From positions 1-39,001 of the IMG/VR virus record IMGVR_UViG_3300030060_003148: a stretch of 39,001 nt of DNA, one strand, 5' to 3'. The stretch is from a virus. Positions within the stretch are counted from its first letter, which is position 1. Each line of letters starts with the position of its first letter. Below are positions 28,601 through 34,351 of this stretch, piece by piece. Below the pieces are notes generated by a model. That model was given only the letters and a program-made list of their open reading frames with translations. It made no database searches and was not told the origin of the DNA. The position numbers and the translations under genes are program-made.

Positions 28601-30413
28601 TAATTGGATGGTACAAACAATATCAAGTGATTTAAATGATATAGTTAAAAACGTTGGTAGAAGAAAATTTTTACAAGAGTGGCTAGATAATAAAAATAAT
28701 ATATTCTCAGATCAAAACATGAATAAAATTAGAGCTACTTATGGTGTTGATTTTTATGATGCACTAAAAGATATGCTCTATAGAATGGAAAACGGTTCTA
28801 ATAGATATAAAGGTAGAAATAAAATAGTAAACGGATTGTTAGATTGGATTAACGGTTCTGTTGGTGCAACTATGTTTGTTAATATAAGATCGGCTACACT
28901 ACAAACTATATCAATGGTTAACTTTCTTAACTTTGAAAACAATAATATATTTAGAGCTGCTCAAGCTTTTGCTAATCAACCTCAGTACTGGAAAGATTTT
29001 ACTACTATATTTAATTCAGACATGTTAAAACAAAGAAGAGCTGGTTTAGCTATTGACGTATCAGCCTCTGAGTTAACAAAGGTTTTTGCAGAGGGTGGAA
29101 CAACTCATATTCAAAAAATGAGATCTATACTTAGGTATATGCTTGAGAAAGGTTTTACACCAACTAGAATAGCAGATAGTTTTGCAATTGCAGCTGGTGG
29201 GTCAACATACTATAGAAACCAAATAAAAGCTTACACTAAGCAGGGTATGTCCAAAGCTGAAGCTGAAAAGCAAGCGTTTTTAGATTTTCAAGAAATAGCA
29301 GAAGAAACACAACAATCTTCTAGACCTGATTTAATATCAATGCAACAAGCTGGTGTTATGGGTAGGTTGATACTTGCTTGGCAAAATACACCAATGCAGA
29401 TGACTAGGTTAACTAAGAAAGCTGTTTCAGATTTAGTTAATAGAAGGGGTGATTGGAAGTCTAATGTTTCTAGAATAATTTACTACGGTGTCGTACAAAA
29501 TATAATATTTGGTACATTACAAACCGGTTTAGGTTTTATGATGTTCGGTAAAGATGATGATGAAGAGAGAAAAAAGAAACTAGAACAAAGAGTTTTAAAT
29601 GGTGCACTAGATAGTTTACTTAGAGGTACTGGTGTTTACGGTGCTATGGTTTCTACTATTAAAAATACAATACTAGAATATCAAGCACAAGAAGAAAAAG
29701 GTTCTTGGAGAGCAGATCATGTTTATACAATACTTCAAGCTATTAGCTTATCACCACCTATTGGTAGTAAGCTTCGTAAGTTATATGCAGCTAGACAAAC
29801 AGATGTTTTTAATAAAGGTGTTGGAGAAAAATTAGGTTGGAGAATAGAAAACCCTAGTTGGGCTATAGCTGGAAATTTAATAGAAGGTTTAACAAACGTG
29901 CCTGTAGCTAGACTAGTACACAAAGCTAATAACGTTGAAGAGGCTTTAACAAGTAACCATGAGATATGGCAAAGAGTAGCTTTATTAGCTGGTTGGAGTG
30001 CTTGGAGTGTTGGTGTTAAAGATGAAGAACTTGAAGCTGCTAAACAAGAGGTCAAAGCTGAAAAAGAACAAAAAAAGAAAATAGAAAAAGAAAAGAAAAA
30101 AGAAGAAAAGAAAAAACAAAAAGAAGAGGAAAAGAAAAAAGTTGAAGAAGAAAAGAAAAAGGAAGGTATAAAAAAAGTTAGATGTTCTGCTATAAGATCA
30201 AATGGACAGCGTTGTAACATGATGGTTGAAACTAAAAATAAAACAGCCAAGTGTATGTACCACAAAGAATTAACCGACAAAGAGAAAAAAGAAGGTACTG
30301 ATAGAGATAACGATGGAATAAAAGAGTTTAGATGTGTAGCTAATAAGAAAAATGGAGAGAGATGTAAAAATAGAACTGAGAATAAAAACAAAAAATGTTA
30401 CGCTCATCAATAA
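19608..30413 (+). CDS. Giant multidomain internal/ejected virion protein (3601 residues)
   Basis: Third gene of the internal-virion triad. Domains in order: an N-terminal 'KYTIIVNGKTIEKNVSPEKE' segment as in many phage ejection proteins (residues 2-21); a helical, partly coiled-coil region to ~800; hydrophobic Gly/Met-rich segments at ~834-868, 935-951 and 1025-1054; an HExxH zinc-protease-like motif HEFSH (1458-1462) in VFLHEFSHALDG; long helical stretches; a HAD-like hydrolase domain with D2651-x-D-x-T2655, motif II T2732 (VLTARP) and acidic pair D2788-D2789 (YFVDDA); a hydrophobic region at ~3286-3314; a Lys/Glu tract (~3485-3523); and two Cys/His clusters (C3526, C3536, C3549, H3552; C3576, C3586, C3597, H3600). 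It is likely ejected with the DNA and may work on the envelope or host targets. No lytic transglycosylase motif is obvious. Substrates are unknown. Confidence 0.72.
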   Translation: MKKYTIIVNGKTIEKNVSPEKEQEFLAQYKNNSPTLVSDESGKQNSSDNSANGTVSKNALKYEKISKENMESNSEDASSDLSFDDAQSMLLGSSAPDADKDDPFSYLKKPEGSVMQSDKYNDFLELDSDEAIKQLNENPNYPGLKVEKKHGSGQILELTLPDGSKLDIATGSLPPAVLKGSPREQSFNEIKTASTNALNQLDEFYKKNKNVHGSIVGTIIDDDIDMSLSWDRVFKKKDRNEYTSVSEQNEILQHAGYRIETGGMFSDGKVRLYKTGEDGVESVVLEEDLVGGSLDPVRKYLYNNMTEDEANKIKSVASIMTEDVLNKAKQDVINEYGGIVKEDGTIDYTDPEFSNDKIASDLINTPISDTRSSVTRSIEIALNDNYGLNEDGEVVDKGGTPMSQEGRDLVNSYLNEPITETQTEYVKASKQVDKFDYVQKPIEVEREVDGWRKTKYDNVLNELKDQLSPEDYSILEKVINDKVGVNQSNINERKSSLANEYTSNYVTSLNAQATDVQEIAFKIAVDKTNKEIEGEFAVNDAKIQNVKKDMDVKLEAHNNKMESEVFNVAKKHNLGIEYVGSGTEGSWVIDSSNYVDPSLEKKGKRILKYQEDLKLIEDKIKNGDYENKLNKLNEQAKLIQSKTYTTQAKADAANLRLSQISKEYETIQTEWQSNVDDYNTTLGLHNELLEDYETSSKDKGEKLEKELSKKLNGIWGDIKSLTNEYDKGITDLQRERRSISKRAEENGLLSDVINREEDYGKLLSADFGNAVEGIIYGVPAMFGHKESMDYLNLMNQGSQAGLEKYMSVSEARAVSKGVDDDLSRMQWRRTGRMFAQQTPMIIGAIGFSMTPLGPTGGMAAYSILTGIQTGGNTKAQLYNLVDMKDDAQAQLTKLEAVKDKMDPEDYRKQKIQLESTVAMGDLTPMDINKAATATAIIEGGVMMGFSMVGGGTLGNSKKFIDDFLKTKPQTWITQASRTQWSIMAKSAKDFIGRTGSEIAEESIIYLSSEAAQAGILHREADFSMIGDVILDSMMLGGGMNISPILYTATTSSMVTSEMKNLLTDYHTDRDRIKESLGNLKKGESKRRAQLHKELRTLNEKIGFLQTGLEVDVLLAGKDGIKTILENSVNLTNLYADAGVHWGDSQSTIDQKIEDHIKTLKPNEAQDFKLRLEDAQNTINDIKDSSRLKLEGDPENIVKDLYGNKGWDIFKNMLGKDPSFADLDMRDQLSLIHQNIQKNFNAGIQREAKSSPIIKYHVENAIYGKQFQQWIDDKLYGGFRTAEEKTQEDIDNENKLRDEVYSGKGIFETLKKDGLIKNRKTSLENQMYESNAKWINSQRVSAAQTYIDSQKSLNEVIKANGGIDAIRNLEVMAGKDIGEISDMLDTLPDYYFEQKGKTIQEVKKEMLDSFKDGTSKGIIFDGKYIVIGEKDAIQKELNSIESIMSINQSHMLMGTVFLHEFSHALDGITMREGELSQFAENLGKSLRGDKNLNQVHEAAIVRLQNLNTPAKWIAGVKLEDQSRDTKDEYIKSVQEIIQNPNNRDLRRAAETKGKKGFGLGRLRNMVNGLVAGKIPSLGEFNFDSKNTALQYMVSHINSFEKGKLSGFTKGKIAARGVEAKKLKTKIAKLEDELNRVGAKKFSAEKTNELNNAKERLNKISGAVEGDVKRSQDINKRRTEKRKLDQFVQNPDGSPRFDNDSEFKNHRNGDTFGRAGLEIKGVDISPDGKLTTRNFADPLSLDLLDREIMKGMTARGIPSGAPMAEFVRRVRSRLSDKFISEYNYDTIKPIISEVEGMVFYKRNNKGDVTAIEIEDIEGKTTTYKLPKTKDAIVAEGTEIQKGTPLTEGASIFGWMYGAGIIEFAKGDVANKYLKDLDVGSRGAVDIEARTEEGAPRIQIDAGVNLDTDLDNALRTKQEAEQILLMKEELGFDDKFKNEIKRVATEIAPKIGTFPDFNDPNFLVEIEKYAVSKLTDKVKKELGTRSKHVDFLKNNRVAFVNLMPVRRLVSMEREQDVKILAKLDERLETVDDIQNAIEEGIIPPDSKNKEKVDTYNKIIQQPVVNEDGSRNIEGEKQETAFLKFFFPPTKTPQGNKDNSRGERKTSMSTELAKVIVKQELDLLLGDADFKNTVNEKLKALDRNEIENSIGKIKEVIQTNPRYKHSMDVKHVEKLANFIKADGLQNVINNGRLNKGYEIDGISQTSINIAQYLFEKGDINNDTSKGFIKAMLESNVPEDVKAEFLSQKTLNRDSEFLRFFADDMLILMDDLQLNIPQQKGLRFDMFGFTSTYMNPGFDTKYDVSYNAEYQGMLNLLGDVETNIPGVDISSVSIMNKNADGIFKSVIKIQESDLSVEQKIEKLEKLKPQIQAANRSNINLFKHVIKRVRHLVKTKQISPVSAINFLQIQTNIVMGLRGLSKLDLMYLTDGSQAAYVNKKGKPTNSKFRTENKKRIENDINPRLLPLVKEAAAFYAKKNPKLTKEQARAKAIENLTWKGEHLGPSANTLVDMLDLIFNNNISDKQMDFEMDDLLDGHSQLIAPKYITDLIDEGGRNNPTNFHRIKFLPKSHISNIYDTEGRGYNGFMLNRINQEQKNLLSGVQDQSVKNDNLQRAFDNASNMVKVLQADLEKRGYTFIEKDVVKFSKDVSRGMSTFDFDETLIIDGKNFVVATNPKTGKQIKVSSGKWPIDGPKLAKQGYEFNFDDFVNVRGGVKGPLFQKLLNRIKKFGPENNFVLTARPQEAAVAIHGWLKSKGVNIPFQNITGLANSTGEAKAQWMIDKFAEGYNDMYFVDDALPNVAAVKSVMKQLDIKGSSVQAKIKFSQDMSSELNSMIERTKGIGAERIYSYQEAKKFGKEKVSFDFIVPPSAEDFKGLLYRFLGKGKQGDADLKFFKQTLLDPYARGMRAYDTYKQSMSTDYENLLKKFPDIKKKLNKKIPGYEWTLDTAIRMYLYDKSGFDIPGIDENLKRDLINHVASNSQIKAFADSLSIITKVEDGYVEPTDNWMVQTISSDLNDIVKNVGRRKFLQEWLDNKNNIFSDQNMNKIRATYGVDFYDALKDMLYRMENGSNRYKGRNKIVNGLLDWINGSVGATMFVNIRSATLQTISMVNFLNFENNNIFRAAQAFANQPQYWKDFTTIFNSDMLKQRRAGLAIDVSASELTKVFAEGGTTHIQKMRSILRYMLEKGFTPTRIADSFAIAAGGSTYYRNQIKAYTKQGMSKAEAEKQAFLDFQEIAEETQQSSRPDLISMQQAGVMGRLILAWQNTPMQMTRLTKKAVSDLVNRRGDWKSNVSRIIYYGVVQNIIFGTLQTGLGFMMFGKDDDEERKKKLEQRVLNGALDSLLRGTGVYGAMVSTIKNTILEYQAQEEKGSWRADHVYTILQAISLSPPIGSKLRKLYAARQTDVFNKGVGEKLGWRIENPSWAIAGNLIEGLTNVPVARLVHKANNVEEALTSNHEIWQRVALLAGWSAWSVGVKDEELEAAKQEVKAEKEQKKKIEKEKKKEEKKKQKEEEKKKVEEEKKKEGIKKVRCSAIRSNGQRCNMMVETKNKTAKCMYHKELTDKEKKEGTDRDNDGIKEFRCVANKKNGERCKNRTENKNKKCYAHQ
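30060..30170 (+). repeat. Near-homopurine tract encoding the Lys/Glu linker of the giant protein
   Basis: About 110 bases almost entirely A and G on the plus strand, with several A5-A7 runs, encode an EKEKKKEEKKK-type charged helix between the membrane-like C-terminal region and the two Cys/His clusters. Runs of A of this kind are prone to polymerase or ribosome slippage, and a shift here would remove the Cys/His tail. Confidence 0.75.
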
Positions 30414-30442
30414 GCGTGTAATTATAAATAAAAGAAGTAAAT

Positions 30443-30625
30443 ATGATAAATTGGATAAACTCCTGGAAATCAGGTAATAAAAAAGATAGATACGAAATAG
30501 CATTAAGAATAAGTACATTAACTGTATTTGAATTAATGTTTTGTCCTTGCTGGGTTTGTAAAAACAAAAAGAAAAGTTGTGTAAGGTTTAGATTTATGGT
30601 TTTAAACTTTGGTTTTGAAATATAA
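30443..30625 (+). CDS. Small cysteine-containing protein (60 residues)
   Basis: Begins MINWINSWKSGNKKDRYEIA and contains CPCWVC (residues ~34-39), then CKNKKKSCVRFRF, and ends LNFGFEI. Three closely spaced Cys plus a fourth eight residues on could bind a metal. The pattern 'IxLTxFExxxCxxWxC...RFxFxxLNFGFE' is one I recall from small proteins near tail genes in Bacteroidota phages, but I cannot name a family. It fills the gap between the giant protein and the fibre gene, three bases before the next start. The start context (aagtaaatATG) is A/T-rich like its neighbours. Confidence 0.6.
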   Translation: MINWINSWKSGNKKDRYEIALRISTLTVFELMFCPCWVCKNKKKSCVRFRFMVLNFGFEI

Positions 30626-30628
30626 ACA

Positions 30629-32566
30629 ATGAAATGGATAGGCCAACATATATGGGATTTTATATCTAGGTTTCGTAGTGATGTTTATTTAGAGCAGCTT
30701 ACTGAGTCAGCTCAAGACCACGTAGTAGGTATTGATGCTGCTGGTAAGCTATATAAACAAGATGTTTCTACTGGAGACATAACTGGTGTTACTATTACTA
30801 CAGATAGCGGTGGAGGCTCTGCGGCTTCAGACACTGGTGGTAGCGCTGATTTTAGTATACTAGGTAGTAGTGGTGTTAATGTTACAAATAGTGGAACAAC
30901 TATAACTGCTGTTTCTGTACCAGGAGAAATAGATCACGATTCATTACTTAACTTTGTAGCAGCAGAACATTATAGATGGGACAATAATATTAGTGGCACG
31001 GCAACCATACACACAAATAATATAACTGATTTACATGGAGCAGGTGTTGATGGATCTGCTAATCAATTACTCACCGATGGTGGTGATGGAACAGTAACAT
31101 CGGAGGCAAACGCTACTTGGGGGAGCGATGCGTTACAGTTATCGTCGTCTGGAAGTGGAAAACCGATTTTGCAGCTTAAAAACACAAATACAGATGCCGA
31201 GTCACCTGTGATTACGTTTCAAAAAACAGCAACTGGTGCGGACAATGATAAACTAGGTACAATATCTTTTTGGGGCGATGATGATAGTGATAATGTTGCT
31301 AACTTCGCAGAAATAGTATGTGACATAAAAACTGCAGCTGATGGATCTGAAGGTGGAAGATTATATCTCAGAGTTGCTTCACATGATGGAGAAATGACAC
31401 ACGGCATAGTAATTGCTGATGGTGATGCTGAAGACGAAGTAGACGTAACAATAGGTACCGGTTCAGCTTCAATTACCACTATAAATGGTGATTTAACTAC
31501 AAATGGTGATGATATACTATTTACATCATCTACTTCTCAACACCCTGTTGTTGAAATTAAAAATACAAATACAGATGGACACGGTCCAGAGTTAAAACTA
31601 AATAATACAAAAGGTGGTTCTACTGATGGGTCTGATGGTGATTATGCCGGTAAGGTAACATTCCACGCTATGGATGATGGTACGCCTGATACACAACAGT
31701 ATGGCGAAATAAATGTTAGGGCTAACGATGTTACTAGTACAGAAGAGAGTGGTAGTATGCAATTAATGGTTGCAACTCACAATGGGACTGTGCAAACTGG
31801 GATTTTTTTAGAAGGTGGTAGTCAAGCTAACGAAGTTGATGTTACGGTGGGCTCTGGTGCAGCCTCAAGTACAACGGTTGCTGGAGATTTAAGTATAACT
31901 GGAGTGGCGAATATTTTTAGTAATAACTATTTATATTTCTATAATTCTCTCAATGCTAATGCGACAAGATTAAATTCAAGCACCGCGTCTACCAATAGAA
32001 CAATAACACTTCCTGATGCTACTGGAACAGTGCAACTACAAGGAGAACAGACGGGACAAGTAATACATTTTACTTTAGATAACCCAGGTAGTTATGTATT
32101 TTACTGTTATAATGATGATTATTGGTATAGTTATGGCACAACTACTTTAGCTATATTAGGAAACTCTACAGCACCTGGTAGTATCACTAGCGGTAACAGT
32201 AAGTATCAAGCAAGGATGGGTGCTTATACTGCTCCTTCAAATTGTGTAATTAAAAAAGTTTGTTTCAGTTGGTTTTGGACCTCTAGTGTAGTAAACTCAG
32301 CAGATTTTGATTTTGCTTTTTCTAAATTCACACCAATAACAGATGGTACAGCAGCAAGTATAGCGATGAATGATATAACAGCCACAGATCATAATGGATC
32401 ATATACAGAGAATGCTCCTTATTATCATACATTTACACTTTCTGGTGCTAATGCAAGTTTATCAGCGGGTGAATCATTTGCTATGCATATGAGGACAACC
32501 GGTGGGTCAAACGCTCAAAGAGTAATTGTATACGGCACAATAACTGTATATTTAGAATTAACTTAA
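30629..32566 (+). CDS. Tail fibre / receptor-binding-type protein (645 residues)
   Basis: The N-terminus MKWIGQHIWDFISRFRSDVY is an amphipathic helix like those starting many marine phage fibres, presumably the virion anchor, and is followed by Gly/Ser/Thr-rich beta sequence (GDITGVTITTDSGGGSAASD). Two related modules follow: residues 178-289 (KPILQLKNTNTD ... ASITTINGDL) and 305-421 (HPVVEIKNTNTD ... SSTTVAGDL). The segment TITLPDATGTVQLQG (~455-470) is the common hinge before a fibre tip. The last ~170 residues contain an aromatic-rich beta domain (DNPGSYVFYCYNDDYWYSYG near the start) that is a good candidate receptor-binding tip. It is followed by two shorter fibre-like genes. No chaperone is recognised. 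Confidence 0.72.
   Translation: MKWIGQHIWDFISRFRSDVYLEQLTESAQDHVVGIDAAGKLYKQDVSTGDITGVTITTDSGGGSAASDTGGSADFSILGSSGVNVTNSGTTITAVSVPGEIDHDSLLNFVAAEHYRWDNNISGTATIHTNNITDLHGAGVDGSANQLLTDGGDGTVTSEANATWGSDALQLSSSGSGKPILQLKNTNTDAESPVITFQKTATGADNDKLGTISFWGDDDSDNVANFAEIVCDIKTAADGSEGGRLYLRVASHDGEMTHGIVIADGDAEDEVDVTIGTGSASITTINGDLTTNGDDILFTSSTSQHPVVEIKNTNTDGHGPELKLNNTKGGSTDGSDGDYAGKVTFHAMDDGTPDTQQYGEINVRANDVTSTEESGSMQLMVATHNGTVQTGIFLEGGSQANEVDVTVGSGAASSTTVAGDLSITGVANIFSNNYLYFYNSLNANATRLNSSTASTNRTITLPDATGTVQLQGEQTGQVIHFTLDNPGSYVFYCYNDDYWYSYGTTTLAILGNSTAPGSITSGNSKYQARMGAYTAPSNCVIKKVCFSWFWTSSVVNSADFDFAFSKFTPITDGTAASIAMNDITATDHNGSYTENAPYYHTFTLSGANASLSAGESFAMHMRTTGGSNAQRVIVYGTITVYLELT
31160..31495 (+). repeat. 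Fibre module repeat, copy 1
   Basis: Encodes residues 178-289 of the fibre. It opens with KPILQLKNTNTD, carries a GTISFWGDDD strand and EDEVDVTIGTGSAS, and ends GDL. It aligns by eye with copy 2 at protein level in the same order, with gaps, but DNA identity is low, so the duplication is old. Confidence 0.7.
31541..31891 (+). repeat. Fibre module repeat, copy 2
   Basis: Encodes residues 305-421. It opens with HPVVEIKNTNTD, has GKVTFHAMDDG, QANEVDVTVGSGAAS and ends GDL, matching the landmarks of copy 1. The strict KNTNTD and EVDVT(I/V)G(T/S)G(S/A)AS signatures mark the repeat borders. Confidence 0.7.
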
Positions 32567-32576
32567 ACTAAAGATT

Positions 32577-33161
32577 ATGGCATTAACAGGTAAAAAATAT
32601 TCAGCGGTACATAATAAAACAGGAAGTGACAAAGATAAGCTTAAAGCTAATTTTGATGAGGGACATATAAATACCTTTACTGATTTAGCGGATAATGGAA
32701 CTAGTCCTGAGTTTGGTGCATTAATATATCAAATACAGGAAATGCAAGAAGAGCTAGATTATCTTAGAACAGAGATATCAAACAACAAGGATAAGACTGG
32801 GATATCATCTAGTCAAGCTAGTGCTATTACAGCTAACACAGCTAAGACTGGGATAACATCTCAGCAAGCTACAGATATTAGTGATAATAAAACAGCTACG
32901 TCTGATAACCGAAATGAAGTTAAAAACCTTAGTGGTCTTATCACTACCAATACTAGTGATATAAAAAGTCAAGGTAATAGCGTAAATTTATTAACCGTTA
33001 ATAAGTTAGAAGTTGTACCAGATTTTAATAGCAGCAATAACCAAAGATTAACTTGTGGAGTTACACAAAGGCTGGGGATGTATAGTTTAAGTTTTACATT
33101 TAGAGATATAGATAAGAATGGTAAACTAATTACAAAAACAGGATCAATACAATTAAAATAA
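32577..33161 (+). CDS. Trimeric coiled-coil fibre-type protein (194 residues)
   Basis: The N-terminus (ALTGKKYSAVHNKTGSDKDK) is followed by a helical region and a repeat: TGISSSQASAITANTAK (~78-94) and TGITSQQATDISDNKTA (~95-111), then Asn-containing heptads (NTSDIKSQGNSVNLL). Asn at heptad core positions with Ile/Leu is typical of trimeric phage fibre coiled coils. The last ~50 residues (LTCGVTQRLGMYSLSFTFRD) form a short beta domain, perhaps the knob. The gene starts 10 bases after the 645-residue fibre in the 'agattATGGC' context, so the two are probably parts of one fibre apparatus. Confidence 0.62.
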   Translation: MALTGKKYSAVHNKTGSDKDKLKANFDEGHINTFTDLADNGTSPEFGALIYQIQEMQEELDYLRTEISNNKDKTGISSSQASAITANTAKTGITSQQATDISDNKTATSDNRNEVKNLSGLITTNTSDIKSQGNSVNLLTVNKLEVVPDFNSSNNQRLTCGVTQRLGMYSLSFTFRDIDKNGKLITKTGSIQLK

Positions 33162-33162
33162 T

Positions 33163-33474
33163 ATGGGAGCAACTAGCGGGGTATATAAAAACATTACATC
33201 AACAGGTATAACAACTTTAATTACAAAAGGTGGACCAGTGTCTGGTATAATTAATAAAATAACCATATCAAACAATAGCGCTAGTAATGCCGCTGTGGTC
33301 AGTGTTCAAATTTGGGATGGAACCAGTGTTGGTTATAATATTATTGGTAACATGACAATACCAGCTGGTGTAACTTTAGTGTTAGATGATAATTTGAGTT
33401 TTAGATCGAATGCATATAATTTAAGAATGGAAGTAACTGGAACCAGTCCAATATTGGACGTAATAATTAAATAA
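33163..33474 (+). CDS. Small beta-sandwich virion accessory protein (103 residues)
   Basis: A compact protein without Cys, rich in Ile, Val, Asn, Ser and Thr in alternating patterns. The order 'strand - KITISNNSASNAAVVSVQIW - DG - MTIPAGVTLVLDDNLSF - strand' matches a small beta-sandwich domain I recall next to fibre genes in marine phages, where 'IP.GvtLvLddnlsf' is the most conserved part. It probably decorates the virion or caps a fibre. There is no signal peptide. It starts one base after the previous stop and abuts the next gene directly (stop 33472-33474, start 33475). The exact role is unknown. Confidence 0.58.
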   Translation: MGATSGVYKNITSTGITTLITKGGPVSGIINKITISNNSASNAAVVSVQIWDGTSVGYNIIGNMTIPAGVTLVLDDNLSFRSNAYNLRMEVTGTSPILDVIIK

Positions 33475-33966
33475 ATGAATTTAGAAGTAATTAGATTTTC
33501 TAGTGGTACTGATAGTACTAATGGTGTATTGTTTGAAATAATAGAACAAGGTAACGATATAGATGGTAGTTTCAGACAAAGAAAATTTTTAGCATATACA
33601 CTTGAAGATGAACAAAGAGATACAAAAATATTTGGCGAGACAAGAATACCTGAAGGAACATACACGTTGGGTCTTCGTAAAGTTGGAGGATATCACGCAA
33701 AGTATTCTAAACGTTTTCCTCACATTCATATTGGTATGCTTCATGTGCTTGATGTACCTGGTTTTGAGTATATACTTATTCACTGTGGTAACACTGACGA
33801 ACATACAGCGGGGTGTTTGCTGGTTGGAGACTCCCAGGAAAACAATCAAATCACGACGAACGGTTTTATAGGTAAATCAACTCAAGCTTATAAGAGAATA
33901 TATCCACGCATAGCAGAAGCTATTGACTGTGGAGAAAAGGTAACAATAACATATAAAACAATATAA
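33475..33966 (+). CDS. DUF5675-type protein, candidate cell-wall-active enzyme
   Basis: A 163-residue, single-domain protein that resembles the DUF5675 family as I remember it: LAYTLEDEQRDTKIFGETRI (residues ~42-61), then RIPEGTYTLGLRKVGGYHAKY, FPHIHIGMLHVLDVPGFEYI, and a central ILIHCGNTDEHTAGCLLVG (~100-118). The HxGN...xxGC order is similar to the catalytic His/Cys of L,D-transpeptidase-like folds, so a peptidoglycan-related activity is plausible but unproven for this family. There is no signal peptide. It lies after the fibre genes where many phages place the lysis enzyme, and no other endolysin candidate is visible in the window. Family confidence is good; activity is inferred. Confidence 0.68.
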   Translation: MNLEVIRFSSGTDSTNGVLFEIIEQGNDIDGSFRQRKFLAYTLEDEQRDTKIFGETRIPEGTYTLGLRKVGGYHAKYSKRFPHIHIGMLHVLDVPGFEYILIHCGNTDEHTAGCLLVGDSQENNQITTNGFIGKSTQAYKRIYPRIAEAIDCGEKVTITYKTI

Positions 33967-33967
33967 C

Positions 33968-33985
33968 TATGGCTTTTAAAATGAA
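33968..33985 (+). repeat. MAFKM leader repeat, copy 1
   Basis: TATGGCTTTTAAAATGAA, exact 18-base repeat at the start of the 84-residue gene, encoding MAFKMN. Identical copies start at 36197, 37240 and 37871. Confidence 0.9.
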
Positions 33986-34223
33986 TGGCTGGAGTGGTTT
34001 TAAAAAAGCTACTGATCCACCCAAAGATGACGACTCAGTTAAAATGACAGAAGAACAAAAGGAAAAACATAGAGCTAATGTTCTTGAGTATAATAAAAAT
34101 AAAGCTAAACCCCTAAGTGATATTCAAAAAAATAAAATAAAAAAACAATTGAGTGGGATGAATCCAAATGATCCTGAAGCCAAGTTGTTGCAACAAATAT
34201 TAAACTTACCTAAAAATAAATAA
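33969..34223 (+). CDS. MAFKM-leader small basic protein (84 residues)
   Basis: Begins MAFKMNGWSGFKKATD, a leader shared with three other genes in this cassette. The rest is Lys-rich and helical (EEQKEKHRANVLEYNKNKAK, then PLSDIQKNKIKKQLSGMNPN). It is probably a small DNA- or partner-binding helical hairpin, but no known domain is recognised. I recall short 'MAFKM.G.SPF' proteins from Bacteroidota phages without function. The gene starts two bases after the DUF5675 gene, and its stop overlaps the next start by one base (TAATG), so it is translated as part of the same late unit. The repeated leader may be a virion-packaging or partner-binding peptide (inference). Confidence 0.7.
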   Translation: MAFKMNGWSGFKKATDPPKDDDSVKMTEEQKEKHRANVLEYNKNKAKPLSDIQKNKIKKQLSGMNPNDPEAKLLQQILNLPKNK

Positions 34224-34351
34224 TGGCAAGAGTTGTATTTAAATTTGAAGAAAAGAAACGTGTAAAAAGAGGTGTACACGCTAAATCAAAAACCTCAGTG
34301 TTTAAAGGTAGTGATAACTACAAAAAGAAATATAGAGGACAAGGAAAATGA
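34223..34351 (+). CDS. Tiny basic protein (42 residues)
   Basis: ATG at 34223, TGA at 34349-34351. The protein is MARVVFKFEEKKRVKRGVHA followed by KSKTSVFKGSDNYKKKYRGQ and GK. The pattern '(R/P)GVHAK.K.S..K.S.NYKKKYRGQG' is one I recall from very short phage proteins, always unannotated. It is strongly basic (about one third Lys/Arg), so nucleic-acid or capsid-interior binding is plausible. It is coupled at both ends: its start overlaps the previous stop (TAATG) and its stop overlaps the next start (ATGA, 34348-34351). That tight coupling and the recognisable pattern are the reasons to call it a gene despite its size. Confidence 0.72.
   Translation: MARVVFKFEEKKRVKRGVHAKSKTSVFKGSDNYKKKYRGQGK

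Noticed and set aside
29735-30391. A 218-residue minus-strand frame rich in Phe and Ser
   Set aside because: It is the complement of the AAG/GAA purine tract and adjacent sequence; the composition is an artefact of the antisense reading.
19608-30413. Reading the 3601-residue protein as a tape measure
   Set aside because: No sheath, tube, tail-assembly chaperone or baseplate genes are present, and the protein carries enzyme-like domains after two smaller internal-type proteins; the podoviral ejection protein reading fits better.
33589-33871. Two frames (86 and 89 residues) overlapping the DUF5675 gene
   Set aside because: Both are out-of-frame shadows of a clear conserved-type protein.
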